From the NCBI GenBank assembly GCA_002747015.1, contig NVXI01000011.1:1-23494 (forward strand): DNA of 23,494 nt. The letters run 5' to 3'. Below are positions 7,540 to 17,722 of the stretch, piece by piece. Both the position numbers and the translations under genes were made by a program. The notes under the pieces were generated by a model. The model ran no database searches. It was given only the letters and a program-made list of their open reading frames with translations, and had not been told where the DNA came from. How positions within the stretch are numbered: position 1 is the first letter of the stretch; the number at the start of each line of letters is the position of its first letter. This DNA is from Zetaproteobacteria bacterium. GTDB taxonomy: Bacteria > Pseudomonadota > Alphaproteobacteria > Micavibrionales > Micavibrionaceae.

Positions 7540-8741
7540 GTCTGCCCCCGCTCAATCGCAATTGCAACGGCTTCACCACCGCCAATGCACAACGTCGCCA
7601 TACCTTTGGCTAGATCATTGCGTTGCATAGCCGATAATAACGTAACCAAAATACGCGCACCCGACGCACCAATAGGATGCCCCAGCGCACACGCACCACC
7701 GTGAATATTCACTTTATCAAAAGGTAAATCCAATTCCTTCATCGCCGCCATGCTCACAACTGCAAATGCCTCATTAATTTCGAATATATCCACATCATCA
7801 AAAGCCCATCCACAACGGTCTGATAATTTATTTAATGCCCCGACAGGCGCGGTCGTAAACCATTCTGGCGCACCAGCATATGTGACATGCCCTCTAATGG
7901 TTGCCAAAATATTCACATCACGTTTCTGCGCCTCGGAACGTCGCATAAGTACCAGTGCGGCCGCTCCATCAGAAATTGAACTCGCATTCGCCGCCGTTAC
8001 AGTGCCGTCCTTACCAAATGCGGGGCGCAATGCTAAAATTTTCTCGGGATTAGCCTTTGGTGGCTGTTCATCTACCGAAACGATGTTCTCGCCTTTACGC
8101 GTTTTGATCGTGAGCGTTACAATTTCATTTTCAAAAGACCCATTTTCAATGGCCTCATTCGCACGGCTTAAGGAACGCAACGCAAATTCATCTTGGTCTC
8201 CACGAGAAAAACCATAATGAGCAGCACAATTATCTGCAAACACGCCCATCAGCTTTCCTTTATCATAGGCGTCTTCCAGACCATCCAAAAACATATGGTC
8301 CATGACCTGCCCATGCCCCATTCGCATCCCTGCGCGTACCTTGGGCAAAAGATATGGCGCATTACTCATGCTCTCCATTCCACCGGCAACTATAATATTG
8401 TGACTTCGCGCCATAATACCATCATGTGCATACATCACAGCCTGCAGACCTGAACCGCACATTTTATTGATCGTCGTCGCACCAACACCATCAGGCAGCC
8501 CAGCACCCATTAATGCCTGTCGCGCAGGTGCCTGACCCAAGCCAGCAGACAGAACACACCCCATAATCACATCATCTATATCTTTATTTTCCTCAAGGCC
8601 CGAACGCTGTACGGCCGCTTTGATCGCCGCGGCCCCTAATTCAGGTGCACTTAGAAAAGACAGATCACCTTGAAACCCACCCATTGGAGTGCGCGCCATT
8701 CCTACTATAACTATTGGGTCTTTTTCTTCGTCTTCTTGCAT
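7536..8741 (-). CDS. Acetyl-CoA C-acyltransferase (thiolase)
   Basis: Degradative/acetoacetyl-CoA-type thiolase. I place the start at ATG 8741, which has GAGGG close upstream and gives 401 residues, the usual length. The open frame runs back to 8867, but the extra 42 residues are hydrophobic, unlike any thiolase N-terminus, and lie over the promoter. Catalytic residues are Cys95 (KMCGSGLQ), His355 (GHPIGASG) and Cys385 (TLCIGGGEA). It leads the operon with the HSD10-like dehydrogenase and prpBCD. I infer thiolysis of 2-methylacetoacetyl-CoA to acetyl-CoA plus propionyl-CoA. Acetoacetyl-CoA from the leucine branch could also be a substrate. Confidence 0.92.
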   Translation of the reverse strand: MQEDEEKDPIVIVGMARTPMGGFQGDLSFLSAPELGAAAIKAAVQRSGLEENKDIDDVIMGCVLSAGLGQAPARQALMGAGLPDGVGATTINKMCGSGLQAVMYAHDGIMARSHNIIVAGGMESMSNAPYLLPKVRAGMRMGHGQVMDHMFLDGLEDAYDKGKLMGVFADNCAAHYGFSRGDQDEFALRSLSRANEAIENGSFENEIVTLTIKTRKGENIVSVDEQPPKANPEKILALRPAFGKDGTVTAANASSISDGAAALVLMRRSEAQKRDVNILATIRGHVTYAGAPEWFTTAPVGALNKLSDRCGWAFDDVDIFEINEAFAVVSMAAMKELDLPFDKVNIHGGACALGHPIGASGARILVTLLSAMQRNDLAKGMATLCIGGGEAVAIAIERGQT

Positions 8742-8772
8742 GCATCCCTCACCACAATACTGTAACATAAAA

Positions 8773-8802
8773 AGTATAAATATTTTAAGTATCCACATAC
8801 AA
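8773..8802 (-). promoter_or_regulatory. Candidate promoter of the thiolase-prpBCD operon
   Basis: Read on the minus strand, TTGTAT (8802-8797) and TATACT (8778-8773) are separated by 18 bases, with a start expected near 8766 and a leader of about 25 bases to ATG 8741. A perfect palindrome AACCATGGTT (8804-8813) abuts the -35 and could be an operator. No prpR-type regulator gene is nearby. Confidence 0.4.
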
Positions 8803-8803
8803 A

Positions 8804-8813
8804 AACCATGGTT
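8804..8813. promoter_or_regulatory. Palindrome in the divergent promoter region
   Basis: AACCATGGTT is a perfect 10-base palindrome next to the -35 of the leftward promoter and upstream of the rightward one. It is a possible operator, but short enough to be chance. Confidence 0.2.
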
Positions 8814-8844
8814 CCGCAACTTCTCAACAACAATAATCAGAAAT

Positions 8845-8875
8845 TTGTTTTTAAAACATGTAAACACCCTATAAT
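8845..8875 (+). promoter_or_regulatory. Candidate promoter of the thioesterase gene
   Basis: TATAAT at 8870-8875 is a perfect -10. TTGTTT at 8845-8850 is a fair -35 with a long 19-base spacer. The start would be near 8882, leaving a leader of about 38 bases. Confidence 0.45.
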
Positions 8876-8919
8876 TAGGTATTATCAGTCCTATAAATAC
8901 TCCAAATAAGAGACGAATT

Positions 8920-9345
8920 ATGATCTGGTTTAAAGACTACACAATTGATGAAATTGCGAACCTGATTACAAATGATAACATTCTTGATCATTTGGGATTA
9001 GAGTTTATAGAAGTTGGTGACAACTACCTGAAGGCGCGCCTTCCTGTTGATAAACGCACACATCAAATTCATGGCATTTTGCACGGCGGAGCAACGTGTG
9101 TTTTGGCCGAAACTGTCGGTAGTTTTGCATCCCTCATGCTCATTGATTTAGATAAAAAATACGCCGTAGGATCGATGATTACCGTTAATCACCTGCGTCC
9201 AGTCAAAAACGGCTATATTACCGCGACATGCAAACCAATCCACACCGGTCGATCAAAACATGTATGGGATATCCTCGTTCATAGCGACGCAGGCAAACTA
9301 ATCGCGAAATGTGAACTCACCTGTGCGGTCACAGATAAACAATAA
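8920..9345 (+). CDS. Hotdog-fold acyl-CoA thioesterase (PaaI/YdiI-like)
   Basis: A 141-residue single hotdog-domain thioesterase. It resembles E. coli YdiI/MenI and EntH in its N-terminal MIW, in GILHGGATCVLAETVGS (about 46-62), where the Glu in LAET is the expected catalytic base, and in NHLRPVKNGYI followed by KPIHTGRSKHVW. YdiI acts on 1,4-dihydroxy-2-naphthoyl-CoA, but relatives accept many acyl-CoAs. Standing alone between two acyl-CoA degradation operons, it more likely releases CoA from acyl-CoA intermediates, though this is inference. It converges with the 2-oxoacid oxidoreductase gene with only 2 bases between stop codons. Confidence 0.85.
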   Translation: MIWFKDYTIDEIANLITNDNILDHLGLEFIEVGDNYLKARLPVDKRTHQIHGILHGGATCVLAETVGSFASLMLIDLDKKYAVGSMITVNHLRPVKNGYITATCKPIHTGRSKHVWDILVHSDAGKLIAKCELTCAVTDKQ

Positions 9346-9347
9346 CA

Positions 9348-12300
9348 TCATAGCTTCGCCATTAAATCATCCTGCATCGCTTTTGCTTTTTCGATATTCT
9401 TGGCTTTTACAACACCATATCCGGATACGATCAAAGGAAGAGATAAAATCTCTATACAGACCGCGTAATTATCTGATGATAATTTTTGCAAAACATGATC
9501 TATGGTTTCCTCATATTGTACGATAATCTTCCGCTCTATGCGCCGATCGTGATGATATCCAAAAGCATCCAATGGCGTACCACGCAAAAACTTAAAGCGT
9601 GCCAGAACCGATAATACAGACAACATCCAAGGGCCAAATTCTCGTTTTTTCGCACGTCCTGTCGCGGGATCAGCCCCACCTAAAATCGGAGGCGCCATAT
9701 GGAACTTCAACTTGTATTTCCCTGAAAACTGCGCCTTTACATCCTTAATAAAAGCACCATTTGTATAAAGACGTGCAACCTCATATTCATCCTTATAGGC
9801 CAACACCTTATGATAACATCGTGCGACAACTTCTGTTAAATCCGTTGCCCCTTCGATCATTTGGTTTTCAGATTTTCTGACCTTCTCAACCAAATCCGTA
9901 TACCGCTTTGCGTAAGAAGTATTTTGATAATCCGTCAGATAGGCAACGCGCTTTTCAATCAACGCATCAAGACCTTCCAAACTCTTATCTACAATGCCTG
10001 CGTCATCTTCACCTTTTACCGCACGTACGAGGTCTGCGATTTTTTCTGAATCATGCGCAGCCAACCGCCCATAAGAAAATGCCTGTAAGTTCATCTCTAC
10101 GGCTACATTATTAAGCGTAATGGCACGTTCAATGGCCTCGCGACCGATCGGTATTAAACCCTTTTGCCAAGCATACCCCATCATAAATACATTCGTAGCT
10201 ATCTCATCGCCTAGTAACGTCAAAGCATAAGATGTTGCGGGAACAAAATAATTCCCATCAGAATGAACAACCTTCATCAAAGTATCACGCACCTGATCTT
10301 GATGAAAATCAATGGCATTATTCGTTACAAAGTCTGCCACTGGCGTATTTTCTGTATTCAAAATGGCGTGCGTACGCTCAACATTTAACGTTTCATAGGC
10401 CGTTTTACCAACGGCTGAGACCATATCACAGGCGAGCAACAGATCAGTTCCACCAGTGATAATATGACCAGTACGCAAATCACCGGGCACTGGACTAATT
10501 CGTACATGGCTGAGAACCTCACCACCTTTTTGCGCCAACCCCGTCGCATCCAGATTACGGCAAAACTTACCCTCCATATGCGCCGCAATCCCAAGCAATG
10601 CGCCAATCGTTGTCACCCCAGTCCCACCAATACCTGTCACCAAAATATTGTAGGCACTCTCAACTTTCAATAGATCAGGCTCTGGAATATCTGCCAAAAT
10701 ATTAGCATAATCACCAGTATCATCAGCCTTAGTCTTACGGAGTTCACCACCCTCAATCGTGACAAAAGACGGGCAGAAACCTTTTAAACAGCTGAAATCC
10801 TTATTACACATTGATTGGTTAATTTTGCGCTTACGACCATATTCGGTCTCGATAGGTTGAACTGCAATACAATTGGATTGCACAGAACAATCGCCGCAGC
10901 CCTCACACACAGCCTGATTAATGACAACCCGTTTCGCCGGATCTGGATACAGCCCCCGTTTACGCCGGCGCCGTTTTTCTGCCGCGCAGGTTTGATCATA
11001 AATAATAACCGTTGTGCCTTTTGTTTTACGGCACTCATCCATCACTTCACTCAAATAATCTCGGTGCAATATATCAACAGAAGGTGGAATATTACTGCGG
11101 TCTTTATAATGCTCCATAGTCTCGGTTAATATCCACGCCCGTACAACGCCCTCAGCCACGACTTGCTGCGCAACACGATAGACCGGTAAATCACCGTCCA
11201 CTTGCTGCCCGCCCGTCATCGCCACGGCATCATTATAAAGGATTTTATATGTGATATTCACATCCCCCGCCACAGCAGCGCGGATCGCCAACGTGCCAGA
11301 ATGAAAATACGTACCATCGCCTAAATTCGTAAAGATATGTTCCTGATTTGTATATGGCGCAGAGCCTATCCACGGCACGCCTTCACCACCCATCTGCGTA
11401 CATAAGGCCGAGCTACGATCCATCCACTGCACCATATAATGACAGCCAATACCAACCATTGCAAAACTGCCATCTGGTACTTTTGTTGATGTATTATGCG
11501 GGCACCCTGCACAATAATATGGCCTGCGCAATGAAGGCGGAACATATAAAGCATTCTTCTTTTCACGATCTTCAAAAAATTTCAGCCGCTCTTCAACCTG
11601 CTTATTATGATAAAAATGCCTAAGACGCTTTGCAATGACATGTGCAACCATTCCCACAGATTGATCATTGTGCAATGGTAATAACCGATCACCTTTTTCA
11701 TCATATTTTCCGACCACAACCGGACGATTTTTCGGTGCCCAATTGAATATTTGCTGTTTCAGCTGATATTCAATCATCTCCCGCTTTTCTTCAACAATCA
11801 GAATTTCTTCTAAGCCTTGCACAAATTCCTGCACGCCTTGCGGTTCCAATGGCCAAGTCATACCAACCTTATAAAGCCTAAGCCCAATTTCAGCCGCAAC
11901 CTCATCGGTAATACCAAGTTCCACCAATGCCTGCCTGACATCACCATATGACTTTCCAGAGGTGATAATACCAAATCGAGGTTTGGGACTATCTATAACG
12001 GTTTGATCAATTTTGTTTTTCCGGCAAAAAGCATGACATGCAAATAGCTTATAATTTTGCAGCCTGTAATCCACTTCTCTTGGGACATCATTAAGCCTGA
12101 TATGCACGCCGCCTTCAGGCATTTCAAATTCTTCGGCGCTAGGGTGAATAATATCTCGGATCTCCCGCGATAAATCCACAGTGCCTGTCGTTTCAACATT
12201 TTCACTTGTGACTTTAAGCGCAGTCCAACATCCTGAATATCGCGACATTTCAATCCCGAGTAATCCATATTCAACAAACTCATTAATACTGGATGGATAC

Positions 12301-12836
12301 AGCGTTGGGATCATCATCGCATAAAGCGCATGATCGCTCTGACATGGTAGGGTTGATGACTTACATGCATGATCATCACCAACAATCGCCAAAACGCCCC
12401 CATGTGGCGCAGTTCCATACGCATTTGCATGGCGGAACACGTCACCCGAACGATCTACCCCCGGTGCCTTGCCGTACCAAATGCCAAAAACACCATCATA
12501 ATCAGAACCACCAGGCATTAAGCCGACCTGCTGTGTCCCCCAAACGGATGTCGCCGCCAAATCTTCGTTCACACCCGCATGAAATTTAATATCAAGATCA
12601 TCTAAATAAGATTGAGCCCGCATAAGCTCAACATCGTAACCGCCAAGTGGCGACCCGCGGTAACCAGAAATAAAGCCTGCTGTTTTAAGGCCCGCCGCCT
12701 TATCTCTACGCCGTTGAACAATTGCAATTCGCGTTAAAGCCTGTAGCCCCGACATAAAGGCGCTGCCATCATTCAGCTCATATTTATCGCTGAGTGATAT
12801 ATCACGTAATTGTCCTGGTTCGGCTTTATCTGTCAT
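9348..12836 (-). CDS. Fused indolepyruvate:ferredoxin oxidoreductase-like 2-oxoacid oxidoreductase
   Basis: This 1162-residue enzyme joins the alpha and beta parts of indolepyruvate ferredoxin oxidoreductase in one chain. Such enzymes decarboxylate a 2-oxoacid with thiamine diphosphate and pass electrons to ferredoxin, forming an acyl-CoA. In order: an N-terminal pyrimidine-binding domain ([11 protein letters not shown] near 59), a thiamine-diphosphate domain (GDGTYFHSG near 505, then [11 protein letters not shown]), ferredoxin-like cysteines ([13 protein letters not shown] near 642 and [12 protein letters not shown] near 683), a gamma domain ([11 protein letters not shown] near 732) and a family-specific C-terminal region. 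It is last in the leucine operon, its ATG overlaps the isovaleryl-CoA dehydrogenase stop by 4 bases, and a strong GAGGAG precedes it. I infer 2-oxoisocaproate or other branched or aromatic 2-oxoacids as substrate; indolepyruvate is the family name, not shown here. Confidence 0.9.
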   Translation of the reverse strand: MTDKAEPGQLRDISLSDKYELNDGSAFMSGLQALTRIAIVQRRRDKAAGLKTAGFISGYRGSPLGGYDVELMRAQSYLDDLDIKFHAGVNEDLAATSVWGTQQVGLMPGGSDYDGVFGIWYGKAPGVDRSGDVFRHANAYGTAPHGGVLAIVGDDHACKSSTLPCQSDHALYAMMIPTLYPSSINEFVEYGLLGIEMSRYSGCWTALKVTSENVETTGTVDLSREIRDIIHPSAEEFEMPEGGVHIRLNDVPREVDYRLQNYKLFACHAFCRKNKIDQTVIDSPKPRFGIITSGKSYGDVRQALVELGITDEVAAEIGLRLYKVGMTWPLEPQGVQEFVQGLEEILIVEEKREMIEYQLKQQIFNWAPKNRPVVVGKYDEKGDRLLPLHNDQSVGMVAHVIAKRLRHFYHNKQVEERLKFFEDREKKNALYVPPSLRRPYYCAGCPHNTSTKVPDGSFAMVGIGCHYMVQWMDRSSALCTQMGGEGVPWIGSAPYTNQEHIFTNLGDGTYFHSGTLAIRAAVAGDVNITYKILYNDAVAMTGGQQVDGDLPVYRVAQQVVAEGVVRAWILTETMEHYKDRSNIPPSVDILHRDYLSEVMDECRKTKGTTVIIYDQTCAAEKRRRRKRGLYPDPAKRVVINQAVCEGCGDCSVQSNCIAVQPIETEYGRKRKINQSMCNKDFSCLKGFCPSFVTIEGGELRKTKADDTGDYANILADIPEPDLLKVESAYNILVTGIGGTGVTTIGALLGIAAHMEGKFCRNLDATGLAQKGGEVLSHVRISPVPGDLRTGHIITGGTDLLLACDMVSAVGKTAYETLNVERTHAILNTENTPVADFVTNNAIDFHQDQVRDTLMKVVHSDGNYFVPATSYALTLLGDEIATNVFMMGYAWQKGLIPIGREAIERAITLNNVAVEMNLQAFSYGRLAAHDSEKIADLVRAVKGEDDAGIVDKSLEGLDALIEKRVAYLTDYQNTSYAKRYTDLVEKVRKSENQMIEGATDLTEVVARCYHKVLAYKDEYEVARLYTNGAFIKDVKAQFSGKYKLKFHMAPPILGGADPATGRAKKREFGPWMLSVLSVLARFKFLRGTPLDAFGYHHDRRIERKIIVQYEETIDHVLQKLSSDNYAVCIEILSLPLIVSGYGVVKAKNIEKAKAMQDDLMAKL

Positions 12837-13999
12837 TTTGTCTCCTCAAACAACTCCCGCCCGATAAGCATTCTTCTAATCTCGGATGTGCCTGCTCCAA
12901 TTTCATAAAGCTTCGCATCACGCAATAAACGCCCTGCGGGATATTCGTTCATATAACCATTTCCGCCTAAAGACTGGATCGCCTGTAAAGCCATTTGTGT
13001 TGCAGCCTCAGCACTCATTAATATACAACCAGCAGCATCTTTACGCGCAGATTCTCCACGATCACAAGCCTCGGCCACCGCATAAACATAGGCACGTTGC
13101 GCCGATAAAGACGTATACATATCGGCCAGCTTGCCCTGCATAAGTTCAAACATGCCGATGGCCTGTCCAAACTGCTCACGCTCATGCACATAAGGAACAA
13201 CCAAATCCATACAAGCCTGCATAATCCCTAACGGCCCGCCAGACAGAACCACACGTTCATAATCCAGACCGCTCATCAACACCTTAACACCTGCACCGAC
13301 CTCACCCAGTATATTGGCAACGGGAACCTCACAATCCTCAAACACAAGCTCACATGTATTCGAGCCACGCATCCCAAGTTTATCCAACTTCTGTGCCGTT
13401 GAAAAACCAGCCATCGTGTTCTCGATAATAAATGCGGTTATGCCCTTTGCACCTGCATCCATATCGGTTTTGGCATAGACAACCAGAGTTGAAGCCTCTG
13501 GCCCATTGGTAATCCACATCTTGTTCCCATTCAGGACATAAACATCGCCCTTCTTCTGCGCGCGCAGACGCATATTGACGACATCAGATCCTGCCCCCGT
13601 CTCACTCATGGCAAGCGCACCCACATGCTCTCCGCTTACCAGTGCGGGTAAATACTTCTCTCGCTGCTCATCCGTTCCATTTCGATGGATTTGGTTAACA
13701 CAAAGATTTGAATGTGCCCCATAACTTAAGCCAATGGATGCAGACGCACGTGAGATTTCCTCCATCGCGACGACATGTGCCAAATACCCCATAGCCGCAC
13801 CGCCATATTTTTCAGAAACAGTAATTCCCAACAACCCCACATCACCAAGTTTTCGCCACATATCTTGCGGAAATTCATTATCCTCATCTATGCGCGCGGC
13901 ACGTGGGGCAATCTCGCTCTGCGCAAATTTAAATACCTCCTCGCGCAGCATTGCAATTTCGGGAGGGTGGTTAAATTTTAATGTGGGATAGGATATCAT
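12833..13999 (-). CDS. ivd: Isovaleryl-CoA dehydrogenase
   Basis: FAD-dependent acyl-CoA dehydrogenase that oxidises isovaleryl-CoA to 3-methylcrotonyl-CoA in leucine breakdown. The protein has 388 residues. The stretch [20 protein letters not shown] (90-109) is typical of isovaleryl-CoA dehydrogenases. The catalytic Glu is at 248 in [16 protein letters not shown], the position used by isovaleryl-CoA dehydrogenase rather than the C-terminal Glu of short- and medium-chain enzymes. [19 protein letters not shown] closes the FAD domain. The start shares a base with the HMG-CoA lyase stop (TAATG). Known as liuA in Pseudomonas. Confidence 0.95.
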   Translation of the reverse strand: MISYPTLKFNHPPEIAMLREEVFKFAQSEIAPRAARIDEDNEFPQDMWRKLGDVGLLGITVSEKYGGAAMGYLAHVVAMEEISRASASIGLSYGAHSNLCVNQIHRNGTDEQREKYLPALVSGEHVGALAMSETGAGSDVVNMRLRAQKKGDVYVLNGNKMWITNGPEASTLVVYAKTDMDAGAKGITAFIIENTMAGFSTAQKLDKLGMRGSNTCELVFEDCEVPVANILGEVGAGVKVLMSGLDYERVVLSGGPLGIMQACMDLVVPYVHEREQFGQAIGMFELMQGKLADMYTSLSAQRAYVYAVAEACDRGESARKDAAGCILMSAEAATQMALQAIQSLGGNGYMNEYPAGRLLRDAKLYEIGAGTSEIRRMLIGRELFEETK

Positions 14000-14907
14000 T
14001 ATTCTGTAGCTCCCATTTTTTTTGCTCTATCAATTTTTGAAGATGGCTCGCGCCCTAAATACTTTGAAATGAATTGTGCGGTCTCAATGACCTTGTCTAT
14101 ATTAACATTTGTGGTGATACCTAGTCCATTGAGCATATCAATCACATCTTCGCTGGCAACGTTCCCTGTTGCCCCCTTGGCATAGGGACACCCACCGAGG
14201 CCTGCAACAGAAGAATCCACGACACACACACCCATTTCAAGACCAACGCGGATATTATCAAGCGCCCGCCCATAGGTGTCATGAAAATGCAGTGCCAAAC
14301 TCTCAACTGGAACACGCCCGATCACCACCTCTAATAATCTACGAACCTGATCCGGTTTGCCCACACCGATCGTATCTCCCAAAGAAATTTCATAGCACCC
14401 CATATGGTGTAATTGTTTTGCGACATCGGCAACGGCCTCGGGCATGATATCCCCTTCATAAGGACACCCAAGCACACATGACACATATCCACGCACAGGC
14501 ACACCTGCATCTTTGGCCATTTGCATGACAGGCAAGAAACGATTGTAACTTTCCTCGATCGAACAATTAATATTCTTATTCGAAAAGGCCTCGGAAGCAG
14601 ATGCAAAAATTGCGACCTCCTGTGCCCCCGTTTTTAAGGCAGCCTCCATACCGCGTATATTTGGCACCAAAACTGGGTAAATCACACCTTCTCGACGTGT
14701 GATCCCCTCCATAACCTCTTTATGATCTGCCATCTGTGGCACAGCCTCTGGAGAGACAAAACTTGTGGCCTCTACATGGGAAAACCCAGCATCCGCCAAG
14801 CGCTCAATCAATGCAATCTTTACCATTGTCGGCACGATTTGCGATTCATTTTGCAGACCGTCCCTCGGCCCGACCTCATAAATGCGAACAAACTCTGGCA
14901 AGGTCAT
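13999..14907 (-). CDS. mvaB: Hydroxymethylglutaryl-CoA lyase
   Basis: This enzyme cleaves HMG-CoA to acetyl-CoA and acetoacetate, the last step of the leucine route. The 302-residue TIM-barrel protein has [11 protein letters not shown] (11-21), the metal-binding HFHD (207-210), and the HMG-CoA lyase signature [14 protein letters not shown] with catalytic Cys240. Length matches the bacterial family. Its ATG overlaps the mccA stop by 4 bases, with AGGAGG upstream. Called liuE in Pseudomonas. The acetoacetate formed needs a CoA-transferase or synthetase not present in this window. Confidence 0.95.
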   Translation of the reverse strand: MTLPEFVRIYEVGPRDGLQNESQIVPTMVKIALIERLADAGFSHVEATSFVSPEAVPQMADHKEVMEGITRREGVIYPVLVPNIRGMEAALKTGAQEVAIFASASEAFSNKNINCSIEESYNRFLPVMQMAKDAGVPVRGYVSCVLGCPYEGDIMPEAVADVAKQLHHMGCYEISLGDTIGVGKPDQVRRLLEVVIGRVPVESLALHFHDTYGRALDNIRVGLEMGVCVVDSSVAGLGGCPYAKGATGNVASEDVIDMLNGLGITTNVNIDKVIETAQFISKYLGREPSSKIDRAKKMGATE

Positions 14908-16883
14908 GAGCGATCCTCCTGCTGGGTAATTTCAACCAACAACGTTCCATCTGATACTTGTGCATTTTCTTCGACCAACACCTCATTGATAACCCCATCA
15001 CAACCAGCAACAATTGGAATTTGCACCTTCATGCTCTCCATCATAATTAATGGATCACCTTTTTTTACAACATCACCTGCAACTGCAATAACTTGGACAA
15101 CCTTGCCCGGCATCGGTGCAACAATACGTCCATCCCCTGCACCACCATGATCGTCATCAATCTCTGGCGCAAATAAATGAATATCAACAACGCGACCATT
15201 ATAAAATATAGTGATCGCATCCCTGTATGATAAAATTTTTGCGCAGACTTCAACATCATCAATAAGCGCCGTTATAACGTTATCAGAATAAGAAATTAGG
15301 GTCGTATCGACAATCCCTTGTAAATCCAAACGCATGCCATAGCATAACGCACTCACCTCAATAATTTTACCCTTACTAACCAGTTTTATATGACGCCTTA
15401 AAACATCACGCCCTGCACGCCAATTATCATGCGTATCCCATGGGTTTTTCCCTGAATTTGAGCGGTTTAACCCAAGAATGTAAAACAAAGAGGCCAATGC
15501 AATATCATTATCATCTGCCCTACCATAACGCTCGGGCATCAAATCTTGCTCATAACATTCAATAAAACCAGTATCTATGTTCGCGTTTAAAAACGCATCA
15601 TGATTAAACACGTTTGATATAAATTCCTGATTACTCAGCAAACCCATCATATATGTGCGCCCTAATAAATCGGCCATATTCTGCGCCGCCTGCGCGCGAT
15701 CCTCGCCCCATGATATCAACTTGGCCACCATCGGGTCATAATGAATACTGACCGCATCACCTGCTTCCACACCAGTATCAACGCGCATATATCGGCTCTG
15801 ATCTGGAAAATCGAACTGATGCACACGCCCAATTTGCGGCAGAAAATCTTGTGAAGGATCTTCTGCATAAAGTCTAGATTCAAACGCATGCCCATTCATA
15901 ACAATATCATCTTGTGCCAAGGGCAACGCCTCACCCGCGGCCACGCGTAATTGCCATTCCACAAGGTCCTGCCCTGTAATCATTTCCGTTACGGGATGTT
16001 CAACCTGCAAACGTGTATTCATTTCCATGAAATAAAACACATCGCCTTGGACGATAAATTCAACTGTTCCTGCGCCCTGATAATCAATGGCTTTGGCCGC
16101 ACGAACCGCTGCGCTGCATATATTATTGCGAAACTCATCTGATATATTCGGCGCTGGCGCTTCCTCAACCACTTTTTGATGTCGGCGTTGTAATGAACAA
16201 TCCCGCTCAAACAAATACACGACGTTACCGTGACGATCCCCAAAAATTTGCACCTCTATATGACGGGGCTGCGTTAAATATTTTTCAATGAGAACATGAT
16301 CATTTCCGAACGCGGCAAGTGCTTCGCTTCGACATGTTTCAAGTAGCTCATCAAAATCCTGAGCCTTTTCGACCAAACGCATCCCTTTACCACCGCCACC
16401 TGCAACGGCCTTAATCAGAACTGGATACCCTATTTCACCGGCTTGCCTCGATAAGAACTCGTTATCTTGCTCATCCCCCTGATATCCAGGAACAACAGGT
16501 ACGCCCGCTTTACTCATAATGTCTTTGGCGCAATCCTTTAACCCCATTGCAGAAATAGAGTCCGGCGAAGGGCCAATAAAGACAATACCCGCATCGGAAC
16601 ACGCACGCGCGAATTCTGCATTTTCCGATAAGAACCCATACCCCGGATGAATTGCCTGTGCCCCGCAATCAATTGCGGCTTTAATAATCACATCCCCTTT
16701 AAGATAGGAATCTATAGACGCCGCACCACCAATACAGACAGCTTCGTCCGCCATACGCACATGCATTGCGCGCCGATCAACATTGGAATAAACGGCCACG
16801 CTTTGCACACCCATCTTTCGCGCGGTCTTTATAACGCGACAGGCAATTTCTCCACGATTGGCAATAAGGATTTTTTTAAACAT
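14904..16883 (-). CDS. mccA: Methylcrotonyl-CoA carboxylase, biotin-carrying alpha subunit
   Basis: The alpha subunit carries biotin carboxylase and biotin carrier domains and charges biotin with CO2 for carboxylation of 3-methylcrotonyl-CoA. The 659-residue protein has the N-terminal KILIANRGEIACRV, an ATP-grasp loop AVAGGGGKGMRLV near 160-172, and EMNTRLQVEHPVTE near 290. The C-terminal biotinyl domain carries the lysine in MESMKVQ near 618. The usual Met after this lysine (MKM) is replaced by Val. Beta-subunit and hydratase neighbours identify it as methylcrotonyl- rather than acetyl- or propionyl-CoA carboxylase. The ribosome site is weak (GGATAAG, about 13 bases away), and liuC lies 22 bases upstream. 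liuD in Pseudomonas. Confidence 0.94.
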   Translation of the reverse strand: MFKKILIANRGEIACRVIKTARKMGVQSVAVYSNVDRRAMHVRMADEAVCIGGAASIDSYLKGDVIIKAAIDCGAQAIHPGYGFLSENAEFARACSDAGIVFIGPSPDSISAMGLKDCAKDIMSKAGVPVVPGYQGDEQDNEFLSRQAGEIGYPVLIKAVAGGGGKGMRLVEKAQDFDELLETCRSEALAAFGNDHVLIEKYLTQPRHIEVQIFGDRHGNVVYLFERDCSLQRRHQKVVEEAPAPNISDEFRNNICSAAVRAAKAIDYQGAGTVEFIVQGDVFYFMEMNTRLQVEHPVTEMITGQDLVEWQLRVAAGEALPLAQDDIVMNGHAFESRLYAEDPSQDFLPQIGRVHQFDFPDQSRYMRVDTGVEAGDAVSIHYDPMVAKLISWGEDRAQAAQNMADLLGRTYMMGLLSNQEFISNVFNHDAFLNANIDTGFIECYEQDLMPERYGRADDNDIALASLFYILGLNRSNSGKNPWDTHDNWRAGRDVLRRHIKLVSKGKIIEVSALCYGMRLDLQGIVDTTLISYSDNVITALIDDVEVCAKILSYRDAITIFYNGRVVDIHLFAPEIDDDHGGAGDGRIVAPMPGKVVQVIAVAGDVVKKGDPLIMMESMKVQIPIVAGCDGVINEVLVEENAQVSDGTLLVEITQQEDRS

Positions 16884-16905
16884 AAAGTATCGAGCTTATC
16901 CTTTG

Positions 16906-17700
16906 TTATCTTTTATTCGTATATTCAGGCTTTCGTTTCTCCAGAAATGCCGACAGTCCTTCTTTTGCTTCATCACCAGCGCGCGTCACAGAAATTCTAT
17001 CGGCCGTCTCATCAATCAAATCTTGGTTAATTTCTCTTCCCATTAAATCAAGGCATAATGTCTTTGACGCCGCCATCGCCTTGGGGCCGTTTGCCTGTAC
17101 TTCCTTTATGATCATATGCAATTTATAAGGCATACCCTCTGGACGATCAGCCACAATATGAACCAAACCAATTCTATGCGCTTCCTCAACGCCGAAACGT
17201 TCACCGGTTTGCGCATAACGGCGCATATGACGCGGCCCGATTGCCGCCAACACATAAGGGCCGATTGTCGCTGGTATCAAGCCAAGCTTAACCTCAGATA
17301 ATCCAAATTTCGCGCTATCATCTGCTATAACAATGTCACAACAACTCACAAGCCCCATGCCACCGCCCAAAGCCACACCGCGCACACACGCAATCGTTAC
17401 TTTGGGCAAGTTGTTCAATTTATTCAGCATTCCTGCCAGTAAAAGTGCATCTGCCTTATTCTGCTCTTCAGTCGAATCCGCTGCGCGCTTCATCCAATTC
17501 ATATCTGCGCCCGCAGAAAAACTCTTTCCTGCGCCACACAACACAACGGCCAGAACATCATTACGCCCTGCTAATTCATCAAAAATTGCGCTAAGACGTG
17601 CAATCATAGCCTCATCAAAGGCATTATGAACGTCCCTACGATTAAGCGTGACAGTGGCCACGCCATCTTCAATTTCCAACACTACAATGTCATCACTCAT
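16906..17700 (-). CDS. liuC: Methylglutaconyl-CoA hydratase (crotonase family)
   Basis: Hydrates 3-methylglutaconyl-CoA to HMG-CoA. The 264-residue crotonase has SAGADMNWMKR (about 62-72), typical of bacterial LiuC-type hydratases, and the oxyanion-hole stretch GVALGGGMGLVSCCDIVIA. In this stretch the first Glu of ordinary enoyl-CoA hydratases is replaced by Gly, as I recall for Pseudomonas LiuC. The second Glu is kept in FGLSEVKLGLIPATI. It lies between mccB and mccA, 22 bases from each. GGGAGA serves as ribosome site. Confidence 0.92.
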   Translation of the reverse strand: MSDDIVVLEIEDGVATVTLNRRDVHNAFDEAMIARLSAIFDELAGRNDVLAVVLCGAGKSFSAGADMNWMKRAADSTEEQNKADALLLAGMLNKLNNLPKVTIACVRGVALGGGMGLVSCCDIVIADDSAKFGLSEVKLGLIPATIGPYVLAAIGPRHMRRYAQTGERFGVEEAHRIGLVHIVADRPEGMPYKLHMIIKEVQANGPKAMAASKTLCLDLMGREINQDLIDETADRISVTRAGDEAKEGLSAFLEKRKPEYTNKR

Positions 17701-17722
17701 AAATCATATCTCCCGATATTAC

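Noticed and set aside
7250..8453. Open frames on the plus strand across the thiolase and dehydrogenase genes
   Set aside because: They are antisense to strongly conserved enzymes, lack ribosome sites, and have low-complexity compositions typical of reverse-strand shadows.
8742..8867. 42-residue N-terminal extension of the thiolase
   Set aside because: It is hydrophobic, unlike thiolases, has no ribosome site, and overlies a promoter; ATG 8741 has a good ribosome site and gives the family length.
17333..17420. Loss of the first catalytic Glu in the methylglutaconyl-CoA hydratase (GGGMGLVSCCD)
   Set aside because: As far as I recall, bacterial LiuC proteins share this GLVSCCD-type stretch, so it is a family trait and not an inactive enzyme.
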